From positions 62,001-126,000 of the forward strand of contig NZ_JAPFQN010000012.1 of NCBI RefSeq assembly GCF_026241165.1: a stretch of DNA of 64,000 bases, given 5' to 3'. Positions 35,455 through 44,620 of the stretch are shown here, piece after piece (positions within the stretch are counted from its first letter, which is position 1; every line of letters begins with the position of its first letter). Both the position numbers and the translations under genes were made by a program. The DNA is from Mangrovivirga halotolerans (GTDB lineage Bacteria; Bacteroidota; Bacteroidia; Cytophagales; Cyclobacteriaceae). The notes under the pieces are model-generated. The model was not told the DNA's origin. It searched no databases and saw only the letters and a program-made list of their open reading frames with translations.

Positions 35455-36018
35455 ATGGGAACTGCTGAAAAGGATTATTGGAATGAGGAATGGAAAAAAC
35501 TGACCTTTGATGACATCCATCCGGATGAACATTATGAAATTTCCAATTATGGCCGTGTAAAGTCTTACAAAACAAAAAAAGAAGGTGCTATAATCAAAGG
35601 CTCCAGAATTAAAGGTTATCGTACGATTACGGTAAAAAGAGATTCTGGTAAGCTTATATCCAAATATATCCATAAGCTTGTTGCTGAACATTTTATTCCA
35701 AATAATGATCCGACTCGCATAAATGTTATTCACCTGGATTATAATAAGGAAAATAACTATATAAATAACCTCAAGTGGGCTACTCGTGAAGAAACCGGTA
35801 TGCACCAAAGAGAGAATCCTACCTTCAGAAAGGTTATTAAAAATCATCGTCCTTATGCAAAGCTTTCTGAAACTGAAGTCTTGCGAATTAAGAAAATGCT
35901 TAAAAGAGGAAATACCAGGTTAAAAATGATTGCAAAACAATTTGGTATCACTCACACTCAGTTAAACAGAATAAGAAGTGGTGAAAACTGGGGGCATGTA
36001 AAAATAGAAGATGATTAA
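35455..36018 (+). CDS. NUMOD4/HNH endonuclease-like protein with C-terminal HTH
   Basis: This 187-residue protein has a NUMOD4 DNA-binding motif at the start (YEISNYGRVKSYKT), an HNH-like core (VIHLDYNKENNYINNLKWAT) and a C-terminal helix-turn-helix (TRLKMIAKQFGITHTQLNRI). These are modules of free-standing homing endonucleases. No intron, intein or repeat surrounds it. It could be an intact selfish nuclease or a domesticated DNA-binding protein. Its stop overlaps the convergent gene in TTAA. Confidence 0.82.
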   Translation: MGTAEKDYWNEEWKKLTFDDIHPDEHYEISNYGRVKSYKTKKEGAIIKGSRIKGYRTITVKRDSGKLISKYIHKLVAEHFIPNNDPTRINVIHLDYNKENNYINNLKWATREETGMHQRENPTFRKVIKNHRPYAKLSETEVLRIKKMLKRGNTRLKMIAKQFGITHTQLNRIRSGENWGHVKIEDD

Positions 36019-36359
36019 AATTCCTTTTTAATTATATTCGAACAGATCTTTTTTATCAATGCTTCAGATTTTTCTGAAAGCCTAGAATACTCTATCCTGT
36101 CAATCTTGGCTCTGTGATTTTTAAGTATCCTGATAAATTTAAATAGATCTTTTTCAACAGATTCTGAAGCTTTTTGATTTTCAATAATTACGCTTACTAT
36201 TTCAGCTTCTTTCATTAGGGTAACCAAATGAACTGAGAGCTCATTGCCGGAATAATTATCCAAGCTCAAGTCACAACTTGAAGGTTGACCAATCTTGTGT
36301 ATCATATCCAAAGGATCGTCCAAAATGTAGTATTTGATTCTTAGATGATTATTCCCCAT
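36015..36359 (-). CDS. small protein of unknown function, coupled to the FG-GAP gene
   Basis: This 114-residue protein lacks a signal peptide and membrane helices. It looks alpha/beta and charged, with LLKNH-like and Lys-rich C-terminal helices. Its ATG follows the stop of the upstream FG-GAP gene with no spacer (TAAATG), so it is presumably translated from the same message. At its other end the stop shares TTAA with the convergent NUMOD4/HNH gene. No family is recognised. Confidence 0.7.
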   Translation of the reverse strand: MGNNHLRIKYYILDDPLDMIHKIGQPSSCDLSLDNYSGNELSVHLVTLMKEAEIVSVIIENQKASESVEKDLFKFIRILKNHRAKIDRIEYSRLSEKSEALIKKICSNIIKKEF

Positions 36360-38426
36360 TTATTTAAGTTTTATCATTTTACCAGTCATTACCCTGCCCG
36401 CTTCGGTAACTGCCCTGATAAAAAAGATACCACTTGAGGAGAATTGACTAAAATTTAATACCCGGTCTTTCTTAAAGGAATTATCTTCATAAATAAGCTT
36501 TCCACTCAAGTCGAAGATTTCTATAGTATGATTTTCAGTAAATTTCACGTTTAAAGATTTATCTGTTGGTACAGGATAAATACTAAGAGTTTGCCCATTT
36601 ACGGGACCATTTTCCAAAAAGGAAAGATCAATATTTTTAAAAACTAATCCCCCTTCTTTAGTTCCAATGGCAAGTATCGGTTTTTCAATACCTGTTGATG
36701 AAATAGAATAAATTCCCTTGACCAATCCAGTTAATTCTCGGCTTTCAGAGGCATCACTAGTTACATTACTATAAAAACTGAAATTACCATTACGATCTGC
36801 TAATAAAAGATCCAGCCCGAGGCTATTATCCCATTGCGCAAAAGAAAACACCCTTTGTCCCTTTAAGGCATCCAGTCCCATTCCTTTAAATTCTTCTTCA
36901 GAAATAGAATATTGATATCCTTCAGAAGTTTCAACCCCCTCATATAATGAAACTTTACCACTAGTACTTGTTTTCCATACTTCTGGCAACCCATCAGTAT
37001 CCCAGTCAAAAAAATGTAAGGATTCAGAAGTGAAAAAGGACAAGCCTTCTATTAGTTTAGTTTCCTGGGCTCCACGAACATCTCGCGCATAATTAATCAC
37101 ATTAGAATTATCAATTAATCTGTATCCGAAAAACACATCCGTTTTGCCATCATTATCCATATCAGATACTTGAGTAACAAATGACCGAATATCAAGTTGA
37201 GGTGCCGTAAAACGATATATTTCTTCATCAATAAATACTCCATCTGATTCATAAACTCTTTTTACAACTCCATCCATATTTAAATCCATATAAGAAACTA
37301 ATGCCTCAAAAGGTTCATTAAGTTCAGATAAAATTGTCCAATATGTTTTTTCTCCATAATCAAGACTTTGTTCTTGAATGAACTCATCATTGACCAAAAT
37401 ATAGGTTCCTTCTATATTTTTATAAAGCCTGACACTTTTTGAAAAGTCATACTTAAAACCTTCATTGGTAAATACATTTGGGACTAATACCAAAGAATCT
37501 GATAGCCCTTTGTTCCAAAGATATGCAGCCTGAAAACCCTCGGCGGGTTCCATTGGCCAGGGATACTCTGAATTACTAAAAACAGGTTGTTCCTCAGACC
37601 CGAAATTTTTTAAATATGCTATAGACTGACAAAATTCATCGCCATAGAGCATATCCTTAACGCCATCATTATCAATATCCGCTATTAATAAAGACTTACC
37701 TCCGGCATGTAATTCCCTTCCGTTAGTGTTACATTCCTGGTCTAATGGTATAAGCTCACCACAGCCACAATCCTGAATGTTTCCCCAAGTCCTGGTTTCT
37801 CTCATCATAGCAAGGGTATCCGTTCGACTGTAATTCTCCACCGCCATATTCCTGTGGTATTCGATAGTGCCGGTTCCTGCAAAATGAAAAGTAAATAAGT
37901 CCATATCACCATCATTATCATAATCCACAAGGGCTGGTATATCAGTACTATTAACCTGTAAATTAATGTTTCCAGTAGTGCCAATGGTAAATAAAACCTC
38001 TGTATATAGTTCAAATGATAGTTCTTCGGCAGATGTATTAAGGTATACTGAAATGCCAAAAGGTGATTTTGTAAAAAGATCTTTTCTCCCATCGCCATTA
38101 AAATCATAGGAGACCACCCAGTTTCTAAGGCCTTCAGGAAATGCAGATCTATATTCAGGTGCATATTTATAATCATTCCCCATATTAATATAGGGCATTA
38201 GCTTTCCGCTGGTTTTTTCAAAAAACAAAACATCATCGATGCCATCACGATCCAGGTCTATCCGATTTACCAACGGTGAATTCATCCCCCCTGAAAAAAG
38301 ATTTTTGGCATTATTTAAATCCCCATAAGGCAGATCCTCCTCATTAAAATCAGCTATATCCTGTCCCATCGTAGATAAACTCATAAAAAATGTTATAAAG
38401 GACAAAACAATGATTGAATGCTTCAT
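36360..38426 (-). CDS. FG-GAP/VCBS repeat protein with T9SS sorting domain
   Basis: This 688-residue secreted protein has a signal peptide ending near TMGQ and a series of FG-GAP repeats with calcium-loop patterns DxDxDGxxD (DLDRDGIDDVLFF, DYDNDGDMDLFTF, DMDNDGKTDVFFG). Its C-terminal 80 residues are a type A sorting domain (LSIYPVPTDKSLNVKF, then IEIFDLSGKLIYE) that directs export by type IX secretion and anchoring on the surface. It is one of the likely cargos for the SprE/PorE components in this window. The divergent neighbour is murF, 69 bases away. Confidence 0.9.
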   Translation of the reverse strand: MKHSIIVLSFITFFMSLSTMGQDIADFNEEDLPYGDLNNAKNLFSGGMNSPLVNRIDLDRDGIDDVLFFEKTSGKLMPYINMGNDYKYAPEYRSAFPEGLRNWVVSYDFNGDGRKDLFTKSPFGISVYLNTSAEELSFELYTEVLFTIGTTGNINLQVNSTDIPALVDYDNDGDMDLFTFHFAGTGTIEYHRNMAVENYSRTDTLAMMRETRTWGNIQDCGCGELIPLDQECNTNGRELHAGGKSLLIADIDNDGVKDMLYGDEFCQSIAYLKNFGSEEQPVFSNSEYPWPMEPAEGFQAAYLWNKGLSDSLVLVPNVFTNEGFKYDFSKSVRLYKNIEGTYILVNDEFIQEQSLDYGEKTYWTILSELNEPFEALVSYMDLNMDGVVKRVYESDGVFIDEEIYRFTAPQLDIRSFVTQVSDMDNDGKTDVFFGYRLIDNSNVINYARDVRGAQETKLIEGLSFFTSESLHFFDWDTDGLPEVWKTSTSGKVSLYEGVETSEGYQYSISEEEFKGMGLDALKGQRVFSFAQWDNSLGLDLLLADRNGNFSFYSNVTSDASESRELTGLVKGIYSISSTGIEKPILAIGTKEGGLVFKNIDLSFLENGPVNGQTLSIYPVPTDKSLNVKFTENHTIEIFDLSGKLIYEDNSFKKDRVLNFSQFSSSGIFFIRAVTEAGRVMTGKMIKLK

Positions 38427-38495
38427 TTGAGAGTTAATGTTTTAGTAAATTTCCGAAAAATTAATCAATAACCTGTAAACCCAATCAATATTAGG

Positions 38496-39794
38496 ATGGT
38501 TACTGTCGAAAAACTACACGAATTATATTTACAATGTCATAATGGTGTAGGTACTGATACACGAAAAGACCTCAACGGTCAAATGTTTTTTGCATTAAGA
38601 GGACCAAATTTTAATGCTAACCGACTTGCATCACAAGCTATAGAAAATGGCGCTTTATTTGCTATAGTTGATGACAAGGACTATGCCGATAATGAAAAGG
38701 TTCTTTATGTTGAAAATTCATTATCCACCCTCCAGCAGTTAGCTAATAACCACCGAAAAACATGGGGTTTCCCGGTTTTTGGGATTACAGGCAGCAATGG
38801 AAAAACAACCTCCAAAGAATTAATAAGAGAAGCTCTTTCACCCAAATATAAAGTTTGGGCTACTCAAGGCAATCTAAATAATCACATTGGTGTTCCTCTG
38901 ACTATCCTGAATTGTCCTCAGGATACAGATTTTGCTATAATCGAAATGGGTGCTAATAAAATAGGAGATATTGCAGAGTTAACTTCGATTGCTTCACCTG
39001 ATTATGGTTTGATCACAAACATTGGTAAAGCACATACCGAAGGTTTTGGAGGTTTTTATGGAGTGATCAGAGGTAAATCTGAACTTTATCAGCATTTATT
39101 GGAAAATGACGGTACTGTTTTTATAAACAGTCAGGATGAAATTCTGGCTAACATGTCGAAACGATTTAAGTCACCGGTATTTTACCCTGGGAAAACCGAC
39201 TATTTTCATTGTGATTTTATAGATGCCAATCCTTATGTTAGGTATCAGCCGGAGGAAATGGATATTCAGGAAAGTAACATGCTGGGTAGCTATAACTTTA
39301 TAAATATTTCGGCTGCTCTTTGTATTGCTAAATATTTTGATGTCAACCTTAAAGAGGCTTGTAAAAAGGTAAATAATTACCAGCCGGCAAACAACCGTAG
39401 CCAGGTTATTCACTCTGCTTCAAATACAATAATTATGGACGCTTATAATGCAAATCCTTCATCCATGGAAGCAGCACTGGAAAACCTTAAGGGCATGCCG
39501 GCGGATAATAAAGTTGTAATCCTTGGTGACATGAACGAATTAGGAGAAACTTCTGAGGAAGAACACAAAAAAATAGGAGAATGGCTAAATGACAATAATA
39601 TCTCTAAAGCTTTTTTTGTGGGAGACAAAATAAAAATTGCTTCAGAAGTTTATGATTCAGGCATGACATTTGAAGATACTGACTCATTGGAAAATTATTT
39701 AAAAGCTAATCCGATAACTAATTCGCTTGTGCTGGTTAAGGCCTCCAGAAGTATTGGGTTAGAAAAGTTAGAACAAATTCTTAAATCAAGTTGA
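38496..39794 (+). CDS. murF: UDP-MurNAc-tripeptide--D-Ala-D-Ala ligase
   Basis: This 432-residue Mur ligase adds D-Ala-D-Ala to the UDP-MurNAc tripeptide, the last cytoplasmic step of peptidoglycan precursor assembly. The ATP loop is FGITGSNGKTTSKEL, followed by EMGANKIGDIAEL and MDAYNANPSSMEAAL. Unlike usual locations it is not in a dcw cluster. It heads a plus-strand run; its stop overlaps the ATG of the cysteine-rich secreted gene by one base (TGATG). Confidence 0.95.
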   Translation: MVTVEKLHELYLQCHNGVGTDTRKDLNGQMFFALRGPNFNANRLASQAIENGALFAIVDDKDYADNEKVLYVENSLSTLQQLANNHRKTWGFPVFGITGSNGKTTSKELIREALSPKYKVWATQGNLNNHIGVPLTILNCPQDTDFAIIEMGANKIGDIAELTSIASPDYGLITNIGKAHTEGFGGFYGVIRGKSELYQHLLENDGTVFINSQDEILANMSKRFKSPVFYPGKTDYFHCDFIDANPYVRYQPEEMDIQESNMLGSYNFINISAALCIAKYFDVNLKEACKKVNNYQPANNRSQVIHSASNTIIMDAYNANPSSMEAALENLKGMPADNKVVILGDMNELGETSEEEHKKIGEWLNDNNISKAFFVGDKIKIASEVYDSGMTFEDTDSLENYLKANPITNSLVLVKASRSIGLEKLEQILKSS

Positions 39795-40645
39795 TGAAGT
39801 ATTTAACTGCTTTCATACTATTATTATTTAGTTGCCATTTTTCATGGGGCCAGTCGTGGACAAATGAACAGGAAAAACTATTTCTACAATCATGTGAGAG
39901 CAAATGGGGTGACGCGCTTGGTAATGAAACCAAAAGTTTCTGTTCATGTTCATTAGATAAAGCAAAAATTATTTTCACCTCATTTAAAGCCTCCATAAGA
40001 GCTGATGCTTCTCAGGCTTCTTTGGTGTATAAGGGCTGTCTGGATGGTCATCCATGGCCTGAAAAAGAACAGAAAGAATTTATGGATGACTGTAAAGCCA
40101 ACAACGACGGAGATGAAAATTTTTGCAGTTGTATACTCGAAAAACTAGGCAACCTGTACCCTACTCCGGAAATAGCTGCTTCTATTTCAGATGTTGAAGT
40201 TAATGACATCGCTGAATCCTGTCAGTTTTCAGCGGAATGGAGTAACGAAAACAAAGCTGCATTTCTGGAACAATGTAAAAATACGTATTCCGAAGTTTAT
40301 AATTCCTCGCGTACTGATAGATATTGTAATTGTGTTTTAGATGAATTGCAATTGCTTTTTGAAGATTATAACGAGATGAATAAAAGCCTTACTCAACAAG
40401 GCCTTGAATCCATTAAGTCAAAATGCCTGCAACCCGATTTTTCTCAGTGGACTCCTGAAATAGAAGGTTTGTTAATTCTTGATTGCCAAAAAAATGTTGA
40501 GGGAGAAATTGGCGACAGAAAGGGGCTTGAATATTGTCGTTGCTTTGTTGAAGAGGCCAAAAACAGGTTTGATACTCCCGAAGACTTTCAAAAAGCAACC
40601 TCAAAAGAATATCTTGCACTACGTAAATATTGCTTCCCCGACTAA
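39794..40645 (+). CDS. secreted cysteine-rich protein of four W-x11-C repeats
   Basis: This 283-residue exported protein has a signal peptide ending SWGQ (residue 20) and then four repeats of 61-70 residues. Each has Trp, exactly 11 residues, Cys, 10-16 residues, C-x-C, 29-30 residues, Cys. The cysteines are 34/50/52/82, 100/111/113/143, 161/178/180/211 and 231/248/250/280; the tryptophans are 22, 88, 149 and 219. The even count suggests two disulfides or one metal site per unit. It is translationally coupled to murF. No family is recognised and its function is unknown; a periplasmic role is inferred from export. Confidence 0.8.
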   Translation: MKYLTAFILLLFSCHFSWGQSWTNEQEKLFLQSCESKWGDALGNETKSFCSCSLDKAKIIFTSFKASIRADASQASLVYKGCLDGHPWPEKEQKEFMDDCKANNDGDENFCSCILEKLGNLYPTPEIAASISDVEVNDIAESCQFSAEWSNENKAAFLEQCKNTYSEVYNSSRTDRYCNCVLDELQLLFEDYNEMNKSLTQQGLESIKSKCLQPDFSQWTPEIEGLLILDCQKNVEGEIGDRKGLEYCRCFVEEAKNRFDTPEDFQKATSKEYLALRKYCFPD

Positions 40646-40654
40646 TTAACTCTT

Positions 40655-41098
40655 ATGGAAAAGCTCCTTGAATTTAACTTTGAATTGAATAATACTTTTT
40701 GCGACTTCACCGTCCAAAATTTAAGTTACAATGATAAAATCAAGCGACTTTTATCGCATATTATAAATGCTCAGGATATTTGGATATCCAGAATTAAAAA
40801 TGAAATGTCTTCTTTAGAAATATGGGAAGAACATTCTCCTGAAGACCTAAAGAAATATAATGAACTTCATCTTGAGAAGTTTAAAGAGATAATTTCATCA
40901 AGAAACTACGATGAAACAATCAGTTATAACAGTCTGTCAGGAAAACCCTATACCACCTCAATCGAAGATATCTTGACTCATGTGGCTTTTCACGGTACCC
41001 ACCATCGAGCCCAGGTTGCACAAATACTATCTGAAAATGGAATAAAACCTCCAGCTTCTGATTATATTTATTATATCAGAAAAGCTAAAACAACATAA
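40655..41098 (+). CDS. cytoplasmic DinB family protein
   Basis: This 147-residue protein with a four-helix DinB fold has no signal peptide. Putative metal-binding His residues are in LLSHIINAQDIW and in FHGTHHRAQVAQIL. It follows the cysteine-rich gene by nine bases and precedes a DUF2461 gene by one base, so it belongs to the murF run. Its enzymatic activity is unknown; relatives use bacillithiol or mycothiol, and this organism carries a YpdA-type bacillithiol reductase. Confidence 0.88.
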   Translation: MEKLLEFNFELNNTFCDFTVQNLSYNDKIKRLLSHIINAQDIWISRIKNEMSSLEIWEEHSPEDLKKYNELHLEKFKEIISSRNYDETISYNSLSGKPYTTSIEDILTHVAFHGTHHRAQVAQILSENGIKPPASDYIYYIRKAKTT

Positions 41099-41099
41099 A

Positions 41100-41753
41100 A
41101 TGAAAGACATATTAAGCTTTCTTTCCGACCTTTCAGAAAACAATAATAAGGAGTGGTTTGATGAAAACCGATCAAGGTATCAGGAGGCTCGGGAAGAGTT
41201 TATTCAAATTGTTTCAGAAGTTATATCAGGATTGTCAGAAAAAGACGAATCTCTTCGCCAGATTATTGAACCAAAAAAATGTCTTTTTCGAATTAATCGT
41301 GATATAAGATTTTCAAAGGATAAAACTCCTTATAAACAAAACTTTGCCGCATCATTTTCAGAGGAAGGAAAAGCAGTTCACAAACCAGGATACTACATCC
41401 ACATCCAGCCTGGCAATTCTATAATTGGAGGTGGGATATGGTTGCCAGAAAGTGAACATTTACAAGCGATACGACAGGAAATAGATTACAATGGCGACGA
41501 ACTAAAGTCAATAATAAACAGTGATTCTTTCAAAAATACTTTTGGTGAGTTAAAAGGAGAAAAACTTAAACGGCCCCCAAAAGGATATGAAAAAACAAAT
41601 CCACATATCGAACTACTAAAACATAAAAGCTTTCTTGGTAGCACGGACATCGATGATAAAACCTTGCAAAAAGATAACATCTCTGAGATAATTGTTAATA
41701 AGCTAAGTAACCTAACTCCATTTAAAAAGTATTTTGAAGTAGCTTTGGATTAA
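41100..41753 (+). CDS. DUF2461 domain protein
   Basis: This 217-residue protein matches the DUF2461/TIGR02453 family: NNKEWFDENRSRYQEAREEF, then LFRINRDIRFSKDKTPYK and GGGIWLPE. The family is widespread in bacteria and uncharacterised. It has no signal peptide. It starts one base after the DinB gene stop, so they share a transcript. A DNA-associated role has been proposed for similar fungal proteins, but nothing visible here supports it. Confidence 0.88.
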   Translation: MKDILSFLSDLSENNNKEWFDENRSRYQEAREEFIQIVSEVISGLSEKDESLRQIIEPKKCLFRINRDIRFSKDKTPYKQNFAASFSEEGKAVHKPGYYIHIQPGNSIIGGGIWLPESEHLQAIRQEIDYNGDELKSIINSDSFKNTFGELKGEKLKRPPKGYEKTNPHIELLKHKSFLGSTDIDDKTLQKDNISEIIVNKLSNLTPFKKYFEVALD

Positions 41754-41825
41754 TTTTTGCTTTAGAAATAGTAAAACATTAACATTTAAAATAAAAATTC
41801 CGTTATTCTATAAAACGAATAAATT

Positions 41826-42323
41826 ATGATTGTACCATTTAATGAATTACCAGCAAATTCCAGGCTTTGGGTTTATCAAGCTGACAGAGATTTAACAAAT
41901 GAAGAGCAGGAGTCTATCAGGCCTGCATTATTTTCATTTATTGATCAATGGGCAGCCCATGGTAAAGCTCTTTCTGCTGCTGGCGATTTTGCTTTTAATA
42001 GATTTTTAGTGATAGCTGTCAATGAAGAGCAACATGGAGCTTCTGGTTGTTCAATTGACGCTTCTGTTCATTTCATTAAAGATTTGGGTAATAAGCTAAA
42101 TATAAACTTCTTTGATCGAACAAAAGTATTATATTTAGATAATAATGATTCGATCAATTCAAAAACTTTAGGTGAAATAAAAAAAGACGTTATAGAAGGC
42201 AATCTAAGTCCTGAAACCAGAATTTTTAATACAGCCGTTACAAATAAGAAGGATTTTGATGATTCATTCGTTATAAACATTAAAGACTCATGGTTGAATA
42301 AATGGCTTCCTTCAACCGTGTAA
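41826..42323 (+). CDS. Bacteroidota protein of unknown function (CSID motif)
   Basis: This 165-residue soluble protein has a characteristic HGASGCSIDASVHFIKDLG segment and an N-terminal WVYQADRDLTNEE. Related sequences are sometimes labelled ABC transporter ATPase, but there is no Walker A or B motif, so that label would be wrong. The segment around the Cys-Ser-Ile-Asp tetrapeptide is the best place to look for an active site. It lies 72 bases after the DUF2461 gene and 24 bases before the PorE-like gene. Confidence 0.78.
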   Translation: MIVPFNELPANSRLWVYQADRDLTNEEQESIRPALFSFIDQWAAHGKALSAAGDFAFNRFLVIAVNEEQHGASGCSIDASVHFIKDLGNKLNINFFDRTKVLYLDNNDSINSKTLGEIKKDVIEGNLSPETRIFNTAVTNKKDFDDSFVINIKDSWLNKWLPSTV

Positions 42324-42347
42324 AATAATATTAGATATGGAGTAATT

Positions 42348-44549
42348 ATGATAAACAGGCTATTCATTCTAACACTGATACTAATTTTTACAGCGCCATT
42401 TAATATGGTAGCGCAAAAGGCTAAGGATCCTCATAAAAAGGCCACAAAGGTTTTTAAACGCGGTTTTTATGAAGAGGCTATCCCGCTATATGAAAAGTAT
42501 ATAAGGAAAGATGTTTTTCCTGCCCAGGCTAATTTTAAAATTGCAGAATCCTACCGTTTGAGTAACAGATTAAAACAATCTGAACCCTATTATCAAAAAG
42601 CATTGAATATGGGGCTTGAAAATGATACTGCTCAATTTTATTACGGATTAGCCCTGATAGATAATCAGAAATATGATAAGGCTGAAAATCAGCTTAAATC
42701 ATTTATTTCTCAGACAGATTCTATAACTCCGGATTACTTCGTCACTTATGCTAAAACAGAAATCAACAATCTTGAAGCTTTAAGAAAAATAAAAGAAAAG
42801 AAAAGCCATTATGATGTAGTTCCTGTAAGAGAACTTAATACTCCCGGAGCTGACTATGCTCCATTTTATCATGATGGGTATGTTTACTTTACCAGTACGA
42901 GAAGTAGTAATAAAGTATATAAAGCCACAGGCCAGGGTTTTAGTAATCTTTTTAAAGCTCCATTCACCGACAGGGGAATTGCCTATGATCAGATTGAAGA
43001 GGTTCCTAACATCAACGATCCAAACGTCAATGATGGTACAATTGCTATAAATGACGATGGAACAACTATTATTTTTGCAAAAGGAAATACAGGAAAGAAA
43101 AAGGGCAGAGAAGAAGTTAATCTGTTTATAACCCGATATAACAAACGAACTGAACAATGGTCTGAACCCCGTATGATGAAGATCAATCAAAGAGGCTACT
43201 GGACGAGTAGTCCAATCTTTAGTTCTAACGGAAGAACCTTATATTTTGCATCAAACAGGCCGGGGGGTTATGGAGGTGTAGATCTCTATTCTGCACAAAT
43301 GGATGCCTATGGAAACTTCAGAGCTGTAAAAAATATGGGCTCTGATATAAATAGTCCTGGTAATGAAATGTTTCCTTTTGTTCACGAAAATGGTACTTTA
43401 TATTTTTCTTCTGACGGACATCCAGGCCTTGGTGGTCTAGACCTTTTCAGAGCAACAAGAGTAGATGGGGTGATAACCGTTGAAAATCTTGGTGAAGGCA
43501 TCAATTCTACCTATGATGATTTTGCTATTACCTATACCTATCCACTAGGTGGATTATTTTCTTCAAACAGACCTACCGGCGTCGGTGATGATGATATTTA
43601 TGCATTCGTAAATAACGATCCTGAATATAAAGTAGTAGACTACTTCCTGACTGTTCAGACTTTAGGCAATGAAGGAAATGAAAAAGTGCCTTTGGAAAAT
43701 ACCAGGGTCCAGGTATTCAACGAACAAGGTAAATTACTGGAAAGGTTTTTTACTGATGGAGAAGGCAAGTTTAAAATGAAGGTGACTCCTGAATCGAATT
43801 ACCTGATCGTAGGAGAAAAACCAGAATATTTTACAACTCGATTAAGATATTCAACAAATGATAAAGCTGTCGATAAATCTGAATTAGAAAAATACAGAAC
43901 GGTTGTAAACCTGGATACTACTTTAACATTAATGCAGGTTGATACAAAAACAGTTTTCGAGCTTGAAAACATTTACTATGACCTCGATAAGGCAGATATT
44001 CGTCCTGATGCAGCGAGAGAATTGGACAAGCTGGTAACAATACTTAAGGACAACCCGGAAATTAATATTGAGCTTAGTTCTCATACTGACAGTCGTGCGC
44101 CGGATGCTTACAACATGGATCTTTCTCAAAGAAGGGCTCAAAGTGCTGTTGATTATATAATTAGCCAGGGAATTGATGAAAGCAGACTTGTGGCTAAAGG
44201 ATATGGTGAAACACAACTTAAAAATGAGTGTGCGAACGACGTTGAATGTCCTGAAGAAAAACACCAGGAAAACCGTCGTACCGAATTCCGTGTGATCGGG
44301 TATGACCTTGAAGCTGTTCAGGCCCGTGAACAAATGATTCGTCAGAAGATAGAAGAGGAAGAACGCAAAGCTGAAGAGGAACGAATTCGAAAAGAACAGG
44401 AAAGACGTCAACAGCTACTTCTAGAGCAACAACAATCTCAGCAAGAAGAAGCTCAGGACTCGACTCAAATAAAACAAGAAAAGAAAAAAGTCGAAGATAA
44501 CGACAGTCTCTATAAAAAAGATGATGATGGCGATAGCCTCTACGAATAA
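42348..44549 (+). CDS. second PorE-like protein with charged C-terminal tail
   Basis: This 733-residue exported protein has a signal peptide (to about FNMVAQ), TPR repeats to about residue 130, PD40 propeller repeats (LYFASNRPGGYGGVDLYSA, LYFSSDGHPGLGGLDLFRA), a carboxypeptidase-regulatory-like beta domain and an OmpA domain (LSSHTDSRAPDAYNMDLSQR). An 80-residue Glu/Gln/Lys-rich coiled tail follows that the 13-kb gene lacks. The order fits PorE of the type IX system; the tail is unusual. A strong terminator lies 14 bases after its stop. Confidence 0.87.
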   Translation: MINRLFILTLILIFTAPFNMVAQKAKDPHKKATKVFKRGFYEEAIPLYEKYIRKDVFPAQANFKIAESYRLSNRLKQSEPYYQKALNMGLENDTAQFYYGLALIDNQKYDKAENQLKSFISQTDSITPDYFVTYAKTEINNLEALRKIKEKKSHYDVVPVRELNTPGADYAPFYHDGYVYFTSTRSSNKVYKATGQGFSNLFKAPFTDRGIAYDQIEEVPNINDPNVNDGTIAINDDGTTIIFAKGNTGKKKGREEVNLFITRYNKRTEQWSEPRMMKINQRGYWTSSPIFSSNGRTLYFASNRPGGYGGVDLYSAQMDAYGNFRAVKNMGSDINSPGNEMFPFVHENGTLYFSSDGHPGLGGLDLFRATRVDGVITVENLGEGINSTYDDFAITYTYPLGGLFSSNRPTGVGDDDIYAFVNNDPEYKVVDYFLTVQTLGNEGNEKVPLENTRVQVFNEQGKLLERFFTDGEGKFKMKVTPESNYLIVGEKPEYFTTRLRYSTNDKAVDKSELEKYRTVVNLDTTLTLMQVDTKTVFELENIYYDLDKADIRPDAARELDKLVTILKDNPEINIELSSHTDSRAPDAYNMDLSQRRAQSAVDYIISQGIDESRLVAKGYGETQLKNECANDVECPEEKHQENRRTEFRVIGYDLEAVQAREQMIRQKIEEEERKAEEERIRKEQERRQQLLLEQQQSQQEEAQDSTQIKQEKKKVEDNDSLYKKDDDGDSLYE

Positions 44550-44563
44550 TTCCAAGTTATTTT

Positions 44564-44599
44564 AATAAGAAAGCCTCTTTTATTAGAGGCTTTCTTATT
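44564..44599 (+). terminator. terminator after PorE-like gene, overlapping purM promoter region
   Basis: A perfect 15-bp stem (AATAAGAAAGCCTCT against AGAGGCTTTCTTATT) closes on a 6-base loop and runs into a T tract. A TATTTTTG at 44596-44603 overlaps its 3' edge and could be the -7 box of purM. Confidence 0.88.
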
Positions 44600-44620
44600 T
44601 TTGCATAAAATATAAATGCC

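Noticed and set aside
35455-36018. HNH gene as part of a group I intron or intein
   Set aside because: Flanking genes are intact and separate, and no intron core or splice motifs are visible around it.
41826-42323. ABC transporter ATPase label
   Set aside because: The protein has no Walker A, Walker B or signature motif.
44596-44603. TATTTTTG as a full purM promoter
   Set aside because: No TTTG is found 19 bases upstream, and the box overlaps the terminator; it was kept only as a remark.
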